From positions 124,001 through 188,000 of the forward strand of contig NZ_FNCJ01000009.1 in the NCBI RefSeq assembly GCF_900100735.1: a stretch of 64,000 bases of DNA. Reading direction: 5' to 3'. Shown piece after piece: positions 39,585 to 49,379 of the stretch; the first letter of the stretch is position 1; every line of letters begins with the position of its first letter. The position numbers were made by a program, and so were the translations under genes. The notes below the pieces were generated by a model, which saw only the letters and a program-made list of their open reading frames with translations, was not told the origin of the DNA and ran no database searches. This DNA is from Paraburkholderia phenazinium (lineage in GTDB: Bacteria; Pseudomonadota; Gammaproteobacteria; Burkholderiales; Burkholderiaceae).

Positions 39585-41384
39585 TCAGAACGTTTCCCAG
39601 TCGTTATCGTTGCCGGCGGCGGCCGGCGCTTTGGCGGCAACCGGTGCTTTCGGTGCAGCTGGTGAAGCCGGTGCGGTCGTGGGCGCGGGGGCAGACGCTG
39701 CGGTAGACGCCGCGCCCGTGCTCGCCGCAGCCGGCGGGGTGGCGGCCGGCGCGCGGCGCGGGCTCGCCGGGGCGGCCTTGCGCACCACCGCCTTATGGAC
39801 CGGATTGCGCACTATGTGGACAGCCGGCGCTTTGCTATCGCCTTCAGTGATCTGGAACACCGCGACCGCCGTGCGCAGCTTGCCGGCCTGATCTTCGAGC
39901 GACTGAGCCGCAGCGGCCGCCTCTTCCACCAGCGCCGCGTTCTGCTGGGTCACTTCGTCCATCTGCGTGACAGCGCGCGCCACCTGCTCGATCCCGCTGC
40001 TCTGCTCCTCGGAGGCTGCGGCGATTTCACCCATGATGTCGGTCACGCGCTGCACGGCGCCGATGATCTCGGTCATCGTGCGACCGGCCTGGTCGACCAG
40101 CGCCGAACCGGACTGCACCCGCTCGACCGAGGTATCGATCAGTTCCTTGATTTCCTTGGCTGCAGCCGACGAGCGCTGCGCGAGGCTGCGCACTTCACCC
40201 GCCACGACGGCAAAGCCACGGCCTTCCTCGCCCGCGCGCGCCGCTTCGACGGCGGCATTGAGCGCCAGAATGTTGGTCTGGAAGGCGATGCCTTCAATAA
40301 TCGAAATAATGTCGGCGATCTTGGCGGAGCTCTGGTTGATATCGCCCATCGTGCCGACCACCTGCCCGACCACGGCATTGCCCTTGTTGGCGATCTCCGA
40401 GGCGTTTGCCGCCAGCGAGCTGGCCTGGCGGGCGTTGTCGGCGTTCTGCTTCACGGTACCGGTCAACTGGTCCATGCTCGATGCCGTTTCCTGCAGCGCC
40501 GACGCCTGTTCTTCGGTGCGCGAGGACAGATCGATGTTGCCGGCGGCAATCTGGCGCGTCGCGGTGGCGATCGACTCGCTGCCGCCGCGCACCGAGCGCA
40601 CCGTCTCGGTCAAGCTGCGCTGCATCTTGGCGATGCCTTCCAGCAGTTGCCCCATTTCGTCGCGCGAGCCCACCACCACCGGGCGGCGCAGGTCGCCGGC
40701 GGCGATCGCATCGAAATGCTCGAGCGCGTCGGCGAGCGGGCGGCCAATCGCGCGGCTCAACGTCAGATACGAAAAGAGCGCCGCCAGCAGGCCGACCACC
40801 ACCGCGACGATGCTCACGAGGCGGAACGTGCCGAAGCTGTCCTGCGCCGTGTCGAAGCCCTGCTGGGCCTGGGTGAACTGCAGCTTGCGCAGTTCGTCGT
40901 CGGCAACCGACAGGTCGTTGTACTTGACTTGCAGGTCCTTCGCGGCATCGGCGATCTTCGACTGATCGGTCCCCGCGACGATCGCGGCAAACCCGTCCAT
41001 CGCCTGATGCAGCGTTTCACGCTTGGCCGACACCTCCTGCGCCAGGCGGTCCTCTTCCGCGTCACGCGGCAAGTCGTAATACTTTTTCCACCAGGCGTCC
41101 GAGTTGGTGCGCATGACGTGGGCGCGTTCCACCGTGGGCGCGACCTCCGGGGTGCCGAACAGGAACGCCGCCCGGTCGAGCGCGAGACGCTCGCGCGCAG
41201 CGTATAGCTCGGCGTTGCCGATATCGACTGCACTGGGCATCTGGTTGGTGAACGTTTCGTGATGGGCGTCGTTCGCGCGGCTCATACCGGTGAGCCCGAG
41301 AACGCCGATGATCAGCAGCAATGCGGCGAGAAAAGCCATGGTCAGGCCGATCCGTGCCTTGATGGTGATGCCCTTGTTCAGCAT
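39585..41384 (-). CDS. Methyl-accepting chemotaxis protein with DWETF tail
   Basis: A 599-residue chemoreceptor. A membrane helix at 10-30, a periplasmic four-helix-bundle ligand domain (~35-190), a second helix (~190-212), HAMP, and a cytoplasmic signalling domain with the highly conserved tip AFQTNILALNAAVEAARAGEEG. An Ala/Pro/Thr-rich linker of ~75 residues leads to the C-terminal pentapeptide DWETF, close to the NWETF of E. coli Tar/Tsr that tethers CheR and CheB. Start ATG 41384 with AGGAAG close upstream. The ligand is not predictable. A possible sigma-28 promoter lies upstream, as expected for a flagellar-regulon gene. Confidence 0.94.
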   Translation of the reverse strand: MLNKGITIKARIGLTMAFLAALLLIIGVLGLTGMSRANDAHHETFTNQMPSAVDIGNAELYAARERLALDRAAFLFGTPEVAPTVERAHVMRTNSDAWWKKYYDLPRDAEEDRLAQEVSAKRETLHQAMDGFAAIVAGTDQSKIADAAKDLQVKYNDLSVADDELRKLQFTQAQQGFDTAQDSFGTFRLVSIVAVVVGLLAALFSYLTLSRAIGRPLADALEHFDAIAAGDLRRPVVVGSRDEMGQLLEGIAKMQRSLTETVRSVRGGSESIATATRQIAAGNIDLSSRTEEQASALQETASSMDQLTGTVKQNADNARQASSLAANASEIANKGNAVVGQVVGTMGDINQSSAKIADIISIIEGIAFQTNILALNAAVEAARAGEEGRGFAVVAGEVRSLAQRSSAAAKEIKELIDTSVERVQSGSALVDQAGRTMTEIIGAVQRVTDIMGEIAAASEEQSSGIEQVARAVTQMDEVTQQNAALVEEAAAAAQSLEDQAGKLRTAVAVFQITEGDSKAPAVHIVRNPVHKAVVRKAAPASPRRAPAATPPAAASTGAASTAASAPAPTTAPASPAAPKAPVAAKAPAAAGNDNDWETF

Positions 41385-41767
41385 GCTTCTTCCTGTGACG
41401 TGACGAATGAGAGGGGCGTGTGCGGCGCCAGGTGCGGGTTGATAGCGTCCTGGCCGGCGCCTTCTAGATATGGCGCTCTAATAATCGTTTACGGCAATCA
41501 GGCTGCATACTTAAAGCTTTTATATGGTATGACGATTGATCGAGGCCAAGTTTTGTATAAATTACAAAAAGCTTGGAGCCTCGGCGGGAGGTGATCGGCG
41601 GGCGCACGAAGGATGGCCCACGGGCACACGTGAGTCTCGGTGCAAGCAGCGCACCGGCTAATGGAACAAGCAGGGAGATGCTAGCGGGCGCCGGCGCGAA
41701 GCGTCGCGGCGCAATCAAGCGTTGAGCGCGCGAAGCCTTGATCCAGCGGGCTTTCGCGCGACCCGGC
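41385..41767. other. Intergenic region with chemoreceptor promoter
   Basis: 383 bp between the chemoreceptor start and rbsK stop. AT-rich around 41480-41560; contains the sigma-28-like element. No gene recognised. Confidence 0.5.
41488..41514 (-). promoter_or_regulatory. Candidate sigma-28 (FliA) promoter of the chemoreceptor
   Basis: Minus-strand TTAAGTAT (41507-41514) - 11 nt - GCCGTAAA (41488-41495). The consensus is TAAAGTTT-N11-GCCGATAA, so each half matches at 6 of 8 positions with exact spacing. It lies ~104 bp before the ATG. Confidence 0.55.
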
Positions 41768-42694
41768 TTAAGCGCTCAATTCAGCGAGCGTGGGGATAGA
41801 AGTCTGCGCACCAGCGCGCGTCACGGAGAGCGCCGCGGCGCGTTGGGCAAAGCGGATCGCCGCGTCGACGCTTTCGCCGTGTGCGAGTTGCGCGGCGAGA
41901 GCGCCAATGAAGGTATCGCCGGCGGCAGTCGTATCGACGGCGGCCACCTTCTGCGCGGCGTAGAGTTTGGGCTCGGCCCCCTCGAGCGCCGCCAGCACGC
42001 CGCGTGCGCCGAGCGTCACCAGCACGTTGCGCGCGCCCGCACGGCGCAATGCGTCAGCCGCCCTGGCGGCATCCTCGGGCGAATCGACCGGCAGACCCGT
42101 GAGGGTGGCGGCTTCCAGTTCGTTAGGAATCAGATAGTCGATCAGCTCGAACCAGTCGGCCGGAAGCGGAGCGGTGGCGGGTGCCGGGTTCAGGATCACC
42201 GTTTTGCCGAGCCGCCGGGCGCTCGCCAATGCCGCACGCACAGTGGCAGGCGGCGTTTCGAGCTGGCAGACCACCACGTTCGCTGCAGCGAGCGCCGCTT
42301 CGTGCCGGGCGATCGTTTCCGGCGTGACTTCCCCGTTGCTGCCCGCAATGATGACGATGGCATTCTGGCTGCTGTCGTCGACCACGATCAGCGCAACCCC
42401 GGTCGGGGCCGACGGGCTGGTTTCGAGCGCCGCGCAGTCGATCCCCTCGGTGGCGAGGCCGGCGCGCAATTGGGCGCCGTTCGCATCGGCGCCGACACAG
42501 CCGAGCATTGCCACCCGGGCGCCAAGGCGCGCCGCCGCGACCGCCTGATTGCCGCCCTTGCCGCCCGCCACCTGGGCAAACGTGCTGCCGGCGAGCGTCT
42601 CGCCCGGCTGCGGCAGGCGCGGCGCCCGCGCCACGAGATCCATGTTCAGGCTACCGACTACCGTTACCCGTCCGTCTGCTGACTGACTTGCCAA
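41768..42694 (-). CDS. rbsK: Ribokinase
   Basis: A 308-residue PfkB-family sugar kinase that phosphorylates D-ribose to ribose-5-phosphate. Near the N-terminus it has VVGSLNMDLVARAP and GGKGGNQAVAAARLG, both hallmarks of ribokinase; near the C-terminus it has AAVDTTAAGDTFIGAL with the catalytic Asp. It starts with TTG at 42694, supported by AAGGAG 7 nt upstream. Last gene of the rbs operon, downstream of rbsR. Confidence 0.93.
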   Translation of the reverse strand: MASQSADGRVTVVGSLNMDLVARAPRLPQPGETLAGSTFAQVAGGKGGNQAVAAARLGARVAMLGCVGADANGAQLRAGLATEGIDCAALETSPSAPTGVALIVVDDSSQNAIVIIAGSNGEVTPETIARHEAALAAANVVVCQLETPPATVRAALASARRLGKTVILNPAPATAPLPADWFELIDYLIPNELEAATLTGLPVDSPEDAARAADALRRAGARNVLVTLGARGVLAALEGAEPKLYAAQKVAAVDTTAAGDTFIGALAAQLAHGESVDAAIRFAQRAAALSVTRAGAQTSIPTLAELSA

Positions 42695-42807
42695 GTGTCT
42701 TCTCCTTCAAACTGTTATGTATGGACCCACCCGTGGGGCACGCCGCGTGCGCGCCCTGCCGTTCCTGCCTGAGTTTCCAACTGCGCCGCCAAACCAAGGC
42801 GCCAAAA

Positions 42808-43854
42808 CTAAGCCGCCAGCCCTTGCCGTGCCGCCCCGGCGCCCGCCCACGTCGTGGTCGACTCGCGCACGATCAGCCGCGGCGCGACCACCCGCCGGCG
42901 AGCCGGTGCGCCGGCCGTGCCGGCTGCGGTTCCGGTAATCCGTTCGATCAAGGTCTGCGCCGCCATCTCGCCGAGCGCGCGCACCGACTGCCCGACCGTC
43001 GACAAGGCAGGGTAGGTAAAACGTCCGAGTTCGATATCGTCGAAACCGATGATCGAACAGTCGCGCGGCACGTTGATACCGCGTTCCGCAGCGGCGCGCA
43101 AGGCGCCGATGCCCATCATGTCGTTGCCCGCGAAGATCGCCGAGGGCATCACGCCATCGAACAACTGGCTCGCGGCCCGATAGCCGCCGGTGCCGGAAAA
43201 GTCGCTTTCGACGATCGCGCCCGGCGCAATCTCGATGCCGCGTTCCGCCATGGCGCGGATAAAGCCGTGCACGCGCATCGCGCTGACAGCGGTCGCCACC
43301 GGCCCGGTGATGCAGCCGATCTTCACATGACCGAGTTCGAGCAGGTGGCGCGTTGCCAGATAGGCGCCCTTTTCATGATCGATCTGCACCAGATCCGCGT
43401 TCAACCCTTCGATGTTGCGGTCGACCACCACCAGCGGCTCGCGCGCATCGGCGAGCGCCTGCGCGAGCACGGCGTCGTCGCCGGCCGAAGCCACGATCAG
43501 TCCATCGATACGCTTTTCCTGCAGCACGCGCAGATAGTTGCGCTGCTTGGCAGGATCGTCATCGGAGTTGCAGAAGAACACGCAGTAGCCGTTGCGCGCG
43601 CAACCGTCCTCGATGCCGCGCGCCAGTTCCGCGAAGTACGGATTCGTGCTGTTGGGCACCACCAGACCGATCGTCGCGGTCGCGCGCGCCTTCAGCGAGC
43701 GGGCGACCGCCGATGGCACGTAGTGGAGTTGCCGGATCGCATGCTCGACTTTTGCGCGCACATCGGCCGACACCGGCCGCGAGTTGTTCACGACGTGCGA
43801 AACCGTCGTGAACGACACGCCTGCCACGGCCGCTACATCCTTGATGGTCGCCAT
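42808..43854 (-). CDS. rbsR: LacI-family ribose operon repressor
   Basis: A 348-residue repressor. The helix-turn-helix is TIKDVAAVAGVSFTTVSHVVNNSRPVS, followed by the hinge (SAVARSLKARATATIGLV) and a ribose-binding-protein-like effector domain ending VAPRLIVRESTTTW. By position inside rbsBAC-R-K it should be RbsR, which releases its operator on binding ribose. A CGCAAACGTTTGCG palindrome at the rbsB promoter is the best target. Confidence 0.92.
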   Translation of the reverse strand: MATIKDVAAVAGVSFTTVSHVVNNSRPVSADVRAKVEHAIRQLHYVPSAVARSLKARATATIGLVVPNSTNPYFAELARGIEDGCARNGYCVFFCNSDDDPAKQRNYLRVLQEKRIDGLIVASAGDDAVLAQALADAREPLVVVDRNIEGLNADLVQIDHEKGAYLATRHLLELGHVKIGCITGPVATAVSAMRVHGFIRAMAERGIEIAPGAIVESDFSGTGGYRAASQLFDGVMPSAIFAGNDMMGIGALRAAAERGINVPRDCSIIGFDDIELGRFTYPALSTVGQSVRALGEMAAQTLIERITGTAAGTAGAPARRRVVAPRLIVRESTTTWAGAGAARQGLAA

Positions 43855-44020
43855 AACCTGTTGCTCTCCTGCCTGTTTTTCCCGCCGGCCGGTGCGACGT
43901 GCACCGAGCCCAGCGTCTGCATCAATGACAGATCCAACCTGCTACATCTACACCCTGCATGCTGCCCTGGTTCCCTGCGTCACTGCCAGGCCGCGCTGAT
44001 ACGGCCGCTCATGCGACCAG

Positions 44021-45052
44021 TCAGGCACGCCTGCGCCGGCTCCGGTAGGTATCCAGCACGACCGCCACGACGATGACCGCGCCGGTGATGATCCGTTTGG
44101 TCGGCTCGTTGGCGCCGATCTGCGCGAGCCCCGCCGCCAGCACCGAAATGATCAACACACCGAAGAAAGTACTGATGACCGAACCGCGGCCGCCCATCAG
44201 GCTGGTGCCGCCGATCACGACCGCCGCGATCACCTGCAGCTCCATGCCGACGCCCGCGTTCGGATCCGCCGCTTCGAGCCGCGAGATCTGGAACAGCGCC
44301 GCGAGGCCCGCCAGCGCGCCCATCAAGGCGAACACGATCACCTTGTAGGGGCGCGGATCGACGCCCGCGAGCCGCACCGCCTCCTCGTTCGTGCCGATGC
44401 CGACCAGGTAGCGGCCGAACACCGTGCGCGTGAGCACCAGTTGCGCGATCACCATCACCGCCACCGCGATCAGGAAGGCCGGCGAAATGCCGAAGGCGAT
44501 CGGGTTGGACAGCACGTCGAAGGCGTCGCCGATATAAGCCGTGCGCGAGTTCGTCATCTGGTAGGCGACGCCGCGCGCCGCCTCGAGCACGCCGAGCGAG
44601 ACGATGAACGACGGAATCCGCCAGCTCACCGTCACGGCGCCCGTCACGGTGCCGGTCAGCGCCGCCGCGGCCATGCCGAGCAGCGCCGCCGGCAACGGCG
44701 CCCACTGCCATTTCAGCGCGGCCACGCTCACCACCGAGGCGCCGAGAGCCAGCACCGAGCCAACCGACAGGTCGATGCCGGCGATGATCAGGATGAAGGT
44801 CATGCCGACCGACATCACGACCAGGTCGGGAATCTGGTTGGCGATGGTGCTGAACGTGTCGTAGCTCAGAAAGTGCGAGCTGAGCAGCGAAAACAGCACG
44901 ATCATCGCCAGCAAGGCGCCGGCCAGACCGAGATAATTGGAGAAGCCGAGCCGCGTGCCAACCGGCTTGCCGCTCGCGAGCGGCGCCGACGGGTCGGGCA
45001 CCGGCGCAGCGTTGGCCCCGCCTGGGGTACCGCCTTGGGGTTGATTCGTCAT
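44021..45052 (-). CDS. rbsC: Ribose ABC transporter permease
   Basis: A 343-residue inner-membrane permease of the RbsC/AraH family with about 8-10 helices. Typical segments are TNQIPDLVVMSVGMTFILIIAGIDLSVGS and GRYLVGIGTNEEAVRLAGVD, the latter before the conserved cytoplasmic loop. A Pro/Ala-rich N-terminal tail of ~35 residues precedes the first helix. Its start codon overlaps the rbsA stop (ATGA), so translation is coupled. Confidence 0.93.
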   Translation of the reverse strand: MTNQPQGGTPGGANAAPVPDPSAPLASGKPVGTRLGFSNYLGLAGALLAMIVLFSLLSSHFLSYDTFSTIANQIPDLVVMSVGMTFILIIAGIDLSVGSVLALGASVVSVAALKWQWAPLPAALLGMAAAALTGTVTGAVTVSWRIPSFIVSLGVLEAARGVAYQMTNSRTAYIGDAFDVLSNPIAFGISPAFLIAVAVMVIAQLVLTRTVFGRYLVGIGTNEEAVRLAGVDPRPYKVIVFALMGALAGLAALFQISRLEAADPNAGVGMELQVIAAVVIGGTSLMGGRGSVISTFFGVLIISVLAAGLAQIGANEPTKRIITGAVIVVAVVLDTYRSRRRRA

Positions 45053-46644
45053 GAAAGACTCCCTGCCGAATGGGTGTCGTGGGCGTGCAGCAATGTTTCG
45101 CGGGCGCGATAGCCGGCAAATGCCGCGGCCAGCAACGCGTCCTGCGACCAGTTATCGCGCTCGAAAATCCCCGTGAGACGCCCTGCCGACATCACGCCGA
45201 TCCGGTCGCAGATCAGCATCAGTTCGCGCAGGTCGCTCGACACCACGACGAGCGCGCGACCCTCGCGAGCCAGCGCGCCCATCAAGCCATAGATATCGAA
45301 CTTCGCGCCGACGTCGATGCCGCGCGTAGGTTCGTCGAATAACAGCACACGGCAATCGCGCGCGAGCCAGCGGCCGATCACGACCTTCTGCTGGTTGCCG
45401 CCCGATAGCTCGCTGACAATCTGCCCCGGCCCGGAGCTGCGAATCCGCATGGCCTCAATCTGTTTCTGCGCCAGCGCGTTTTCGCGCTTCGCGTCGACCA
45501 CGCCGTGACGCGCCACGTTGCCGATATTGCCGAGCGAAACGTTGGCCGCGATCGGTTGCGGCAGCAACAGTCCTTCGCCCTTGCGGTCCTCGGTGATGAG
45601 CGCAATGCCCTGGCGCACCGCGTCGGCCGGCGAACCGATCTGCACCGGCGTGGGCGCGGCGCCTGGCGTGGCGGCGAGCAATACCGTGCCGCTGTCCTTC
45701 TGGTCGGCGCCGAAGATGAGCCGCATCAGTTCGGTGCGGCCCGCGCCGATCAGGCCGCTGACGCCGAAGATCTCGCCGGCGCGCACCTCGAACGAGACGT
45801 CGTTCACGACCTTGCCACGCGTGAGACCCTCGACCTTCAGGAGCGGCGCGCCGATGTTGCGCACGCCCAGATCGATCCGCTCGCCGAGCTCGCGCCCAAC
45901 CATCAGCGTGACGATCTGGTCGCTGGTCAAGGCGTTCATTGCTTCGACCTTCACCAACCGGCCGTCGCGCAACACCGCGACGCGCTCGGCCACTCTCGCC
46001 AGCTCTTCGAGGCGGTGCGAGATATAGACCAGCGCGACACCGCGCGACTTGAGGCGCTCGATCTGCTCGAACAGCAGGTCGACTTCGCGCGCAGTCAGCA
46101 TCGCGGTCGGCTCGTCGAGAATCAGCACGCGGCAATCGCCGATCAGGTTGCGCGCGATCTCGACCATCTGCTGATGGCCGATGCCGAGCTCGCCGACCAG
46201 CGTGTCCGGGTGGATCGCTTCAAGCCCGACCTGCGCCATCGCCGCCCGGGCGTCCTCGCGCAGCTGGCGCCGGTCGATCCAGCCGAAGCGCAGCGGACCG
46301 GCCTGCGGCAAACGGTTCAGGAACAGGTTCTCCGCCACCGACAAGGTCGGTAGCAGATTCAGTTCCTGCATCACCATGCGCACGCCGAGCGCTTCCGCTT
46401 CGCTGCGGCTCGCGGGCGCGTATGGCGCGTCGGCCAGACGCATCGAGCCGGTGGTCGGCTCGACCAGTCCGCCGATGATCTTCGACAGGGTGCTCTTACC
46501 TGCGCCGTTTTCACCCGTGAGCGCCAGCACCTCGCCAGGAAACAGCGAGAGCGCGACATCAGCGAGTACGGGTTCGGCATACGTCTTGCCAATCCCCGTC
46601 ACGGACAGTACGGCGGGCAGTGCGTGGTGGGCGGTCAATTCCAT
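45049..46644 (-). CDS. rbsA: Ribose ABC transporter ATP-binding protein
   Basis: A 531-residue protein with two ABC domains in tandem, as in RbsA and AraG. The first Walker A is LTGENGAGKSTLSKII and the first signature is a QQMVEIARNLI region; Walker B reads ILDEPTA. The second half has its own signature LSGGNQQKVVIGRWLA and FDEPTRGID. The long open frame starts upstream, but the family N-terminus and length favour ATG 46644. Energises ribose import with RbsC and RbsB. Confidence 0.94.
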   Translation of the reverse strand: MELTAHHALPAVLSVTGIGKTYAEPVLADVALSLFPGEVLALTGENGAGKSTLSKIIGGLVEPTTGSMRLADAPYAPASRSEAEALGVRMVMQELNLLPTLSVAENLFLNRLPQAGPLRFGWIDRRQLREDARAAMAQVGLEAIHPDTLVGELGIGHQQMVEIARNLIGDCRVLILDEPTAMLTAREVDLLFEQIERLKSRGVALVYISHRLEELARVAERVAVLRDGRLVKVEAMNALTSDQIVTLMVGRELGERIDLGVRNIGAPLLKVEGLTRGKVVNDVSFEVRAGEIFGVSGLIGAGRTELMRLIFGADQKDSGTVLLAATPGAAPTPVQIGSPADAVRQGIALITEDRKGEGLLLPQPIAANVSLGNIGNVARHGVVDAKRENALAQKQIEAMRIRSSGPGQIVSELSGGNQQKVVIGRWLARDCRVLLFDEPTRGIDVGAKFDIYGLMGALAREGRALVVVSSDLRELMLICDRIGVMSAGRLTGIFERDNWSQDALLAAAFAGYRARETLLHAHDTHSAGSLS

Positions 46645-46928
46645 CGCGATCCTGGTTCCGGGGCCGCCTCGCGCGGGCTTCAGACGGACGGCAGCCGACT
46701 GGAGCCCGGGTCGGGCAACCACGTGTCATGCCGGCTCAAGGCAGGTTCTGCGCTGGGTTTTCCAACGCACCCCGTCCCGCCGCGTCCGCCGACATGACGC
46801 TTATCTTTGGATTAACGGCGGCGGGACAGCTTTCTTGAGCGTTTATTGAATTGAAGCGGGCCGGTGCGCCGCGCTCGCGCCAAACGGCTACGCGAGCGCG
46901 GCGACCGCCTGGCAGCGGCGGGCTGGAC

Positions 46929-47885
46929 TTACTTCGTCACCAGATCGACCGGCGTCTCGACCACGCCGGACAATTCGGATTGCTTCTTGTGCTCGTTCAA
47001 GGCCTTGAGCGCCGTATCGATACCGAACACGGCCTGCTTCGCCGCGTACTGATTGGCGGTAGCGAGCACGCGGCCGTCCTTCAACATCGGCTTGATGGCG
47101 TCGATGTCGTCATAGCCGACCACATAGACCTTGCCTTGCTTGCCGGCGGCGCGCACGGCCGAGACTGCGCCGATCGCCATGTTGTCGTTACCGCACAGCA
47201 GCGCCTTGATGTTCGGGTATTCATTGAGCATGGACGAGGCAATGGCGTTGCCCTTGTCGATTTCCCACTCACCCGACTGTACCGTGTCGATCTTCGCGCC
47301 AACCTTCTGCATGGCCGCCTTGAAGCCCGCGGTCCGCTGTTGCGCGTTGGTGGTCGTCGACACACCCTCGACAATCGCGACCTCGTCGCCCGCCTTCAGC
47401 TTCTTGCCCAGGTAGTCGCCCACCTTCTCCGCACCTTTGGCGTTGTCGGGACCGACGAACGGCACGTTCAGGTCCTTCGACTTGAGCACGTCCGGGTCGA
47501 GCGGGTTATCGATGTTCACCACGATGATGCCGGCATCGACCGCCTTCTTGACCACCGGCACCAGCGCCTTCGAATCGGCCGGCGCCAGCACGATCGCATC
47601 GACCTTCGAGACGATCATCTGCTCGACGATCTGGATCTGCGCAGCCGTATCGGTCTCGTTCTTGATGCCGTTGGTGATCAGGTCGAACTGGCCGGGGTTG
47701 TGTTTCTGATAATCCTTCGCGCCGTTTTCCATGGTGAGGAAGAACTCATTGGCGAGGGACTTCATGACAAGCGCCACTTTCGGCTTCTTGGCAGCCTGGG
47801 CATGGGCGGTGGAAAACGGCAGGGCAACAGAAGCGGTGAGTACGACGGCGGCCGCCAGAACGCGACGGCGAATGCGGTGGTCCAT
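46929..47885 (-). CDS. rbsB: D-ribose-binding periplasmic protein
   Basis: A 318-residue binding protein. The signal peptide (~30 residues) ends AHA-QA; the mature part has VALVMKSLANEFFLTMENGAK and IDNPLDPDVLKSKDLNVPFVGPDN, which belong to the RbsB fold. ATG 47885 follows GGAG at 6 nt. First gene of the rbs operon, right behind the operator and a -35/-10 pair. Confidence 0.93.
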   Translation of the reverse strand: MDHRIRRRVLAAAVVLTASVALPFSTAHAQAAKKPKVALVMKSLANEFFLTMENGAKDYQKHNPGQFDLITNGIKNETDTAAQIQIVEQMIVSKVDAIVLAPADSKALVPVVKKAVDAGIIVVNIDNPLDPDVLKSKDLNVPFVGPDNAKGAEKVGDYLGKKLKAGDEVAIVEGVSTTTNAQQRTAGFKAAMQKVGAKIDTVQSGEWEIDKGNAIASSMLNEYPNIKALLCGNDNMAIGAVSAVRAAGKQGKVYVVGYDDIDAIKPMLKDGRVLATANQYAAKQAVFGIDTALKALNEHKKQSELSGVVETPVDLVTK

Positions 47886-47934
47886 GCAAATCTCCAGGTT
47901 TATGGGCTCGGGATGAGCCGTGTTTTTGACTTCG

Positions 47935-47948
47935 CGCAAACGTTTGCG
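47935..47948 (-). promoter_or_regulatory. LacI-type operator CGCAAACGTTTGCG at the rbs promoter
   Basis: A perfect 14-bp palindrome 50 bp before rbsB. Directly upstream on the minus strand lie TTGACA (47979-47984) and GAGAAT (47955-47960) with an 18-bp spacer, so the palindrome covers the expected transcription start. This is the arrangement of a repressor site for RbsR. Confidence 0.75.
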
Positions 47949-48219
47949 AGGCTCATTCTCAGCGTAGCCTGTTCACACTGTCAACGCTTTGCAGTGTTGC
48001 ACTGCACAGGCGCCGCGCCCCTTATGCATCCGCAATGCGGGCGTGATGGCCCGCATTTGGCATACCTCAAGAGCTTGTGTTGGCATGAGTCTCCCGCTTG
48101 ATCCGCGCTTGCTGGTTTCCCGCTGCCTGCAAGCTTTGCGTGCAGCGGGCCGCCTATCCTGGACTTATATTGCGTACGATGCAAGGGGAAGCGATGTGGC
48201 GCAGCGCGCGCGTGGGCGG
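47949..48219. other. Intergenic region with rbs promoter
   Basis: 271 bp between the rbs operator and the corA stop; only the -35/-10 pair noted above is recognised. No other gene or T-run hairpin seen. Confidence 0.45.
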
Positions 48220-49197
48220 CTAGAGCCAGCCAGCCTTGCGAAAGCGCCACCACAAGAAAATGTCGACCGACAGCATCACGGCCAGGCAGATTGGATAACC
48301 GTACTTGTAATGCAGCTCGGGGATGGCCTCGAAGTTCATGCCGTAGATGCCGGCGATCATCGTCGGCACCGCGAACAGCGCGGCAAACGAGCCGAGGCGC
48401 TTGGTCACCTCGCTCTCGGCGAGCGAGATCATGCCGAGGTCGACCTGGATCGCCGTGACGATCATTTCGCGGCGGCCGTCGATGGTGCGCACGATGCGTT
48501 CCAGATGGTCGTAGATATCGCGGAAGTAGGCCTCCATGCCTGAACACACCTGCGGCACGCGGCCGCCGCTCAGCTTGCTGATCGCTTCCTGGAGCGGCGC
48601 CACATGATGCTGCAGGCTGACGAGGCGGCGCTTGAGCGAATACAGATCCGCGATGATCGCCCGCGATGCGCTGACGTTGTTCTTGTCGAAGATGCGGTCT
48701 TCGACGGCCTCGATTTCGGCGCCGAGCGCCTCGAGAATCGGGAAGTAGCGATCGACGATATCGTCGGCGAGCGCATACAGCACGAAGCCGGAACCTTCCT
48801 TGAGCAGCTTCGGCTCGCGCTCGCAGCGCGCGCGGACATCGCTAAAGCCAAAGCGGGTGCGATGTCGCACCGACAGCACGTAGTTCGAGCCGACGAAGAC
48901 GTCGACTTCGCCGATCAACAGTTCGTGGTCGTCGTCCATCTCGACCGTGTGCATCACTGCGAACACCGACTCGCCGTACTCCTCGATCTTCGGCCGCTCG
49001 TGGCCCCGCAAGGCGTCTTCGACCGCCAGTTCATGCAGGTTGAATTCCTCTTTCATGACGGCCAGTTCTTCTGGGCTCGGGTCTTTGAGCGCGACCCAGA
49101 CGAAGCACTCGGGCCGAGCCACGTACTCGCTGATGTCTTCGATCGGGATATCGGCGAGCTTGCGGCCGTCCTGGTAGGCCGCGCAATTGATCAGCAT
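48220..49197 (-). CDS. corA: CorA-family magnesium/cobalt transporter
   Basis: A 325-residue inner-membrane protein. A long cytoplasmic N-domain is followed by two C-terminal membrane helices with the signature YGMNFEAIPEL in the loop between them, containing the GMN ion-selectivity motif. It ends FRKAGWL. CorA pentamers carry Mg2+ and related divalent metals. The start is ATG 49197, giving MLINCAAYQDGRKL; the open frame runs upstream but overlaps low-quality sequence. Confidence 0.93.
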   Translation of the reverse strand: MLINCAAYQDGRKLADIPIEDISEYVARPECFVWVALKDPSPEELAVMKEEFNLHELAVEDALRGHERPKIEEYGESVFAVMHTVEMDDDHELLIGEVDVFVGSNYVLSVRHRTRFGFSDVRARCEREPKLLKEGSGFVLYALADDIVDRYFPILEALGAEIEAVEDRIFDKNNVSASRAIIADLYSLKRRLVSLQHHVAPLQEAISKLSGGRVPQVCSGMEAYFRDIYDHLERIVRTIDGRREMIVTAIQVDLGMISLAESEVTKRLGSFAALFAVPTMIAGIYGMNFEAIPELHYKYGYPICLAVMLSVDIFLWWRFRKAGWL

Positions 49198-49379
49198 GAT
49201 GTGGATTACCTTGAAAACGGCGGCAGGCTGTGACGCCACGATGGCGTCACTACGGCGCGTGCCTCGGCACGGCTCAGCCTGCGCGTTTGAACTTATGACA
49301 GCCGCCATGTTAGCGGCTTTGCCTGGCGGAGATGTTCGCGAATTGTCATCGCGGTGCGGCGCGCGCCGTGATTTCGCGG

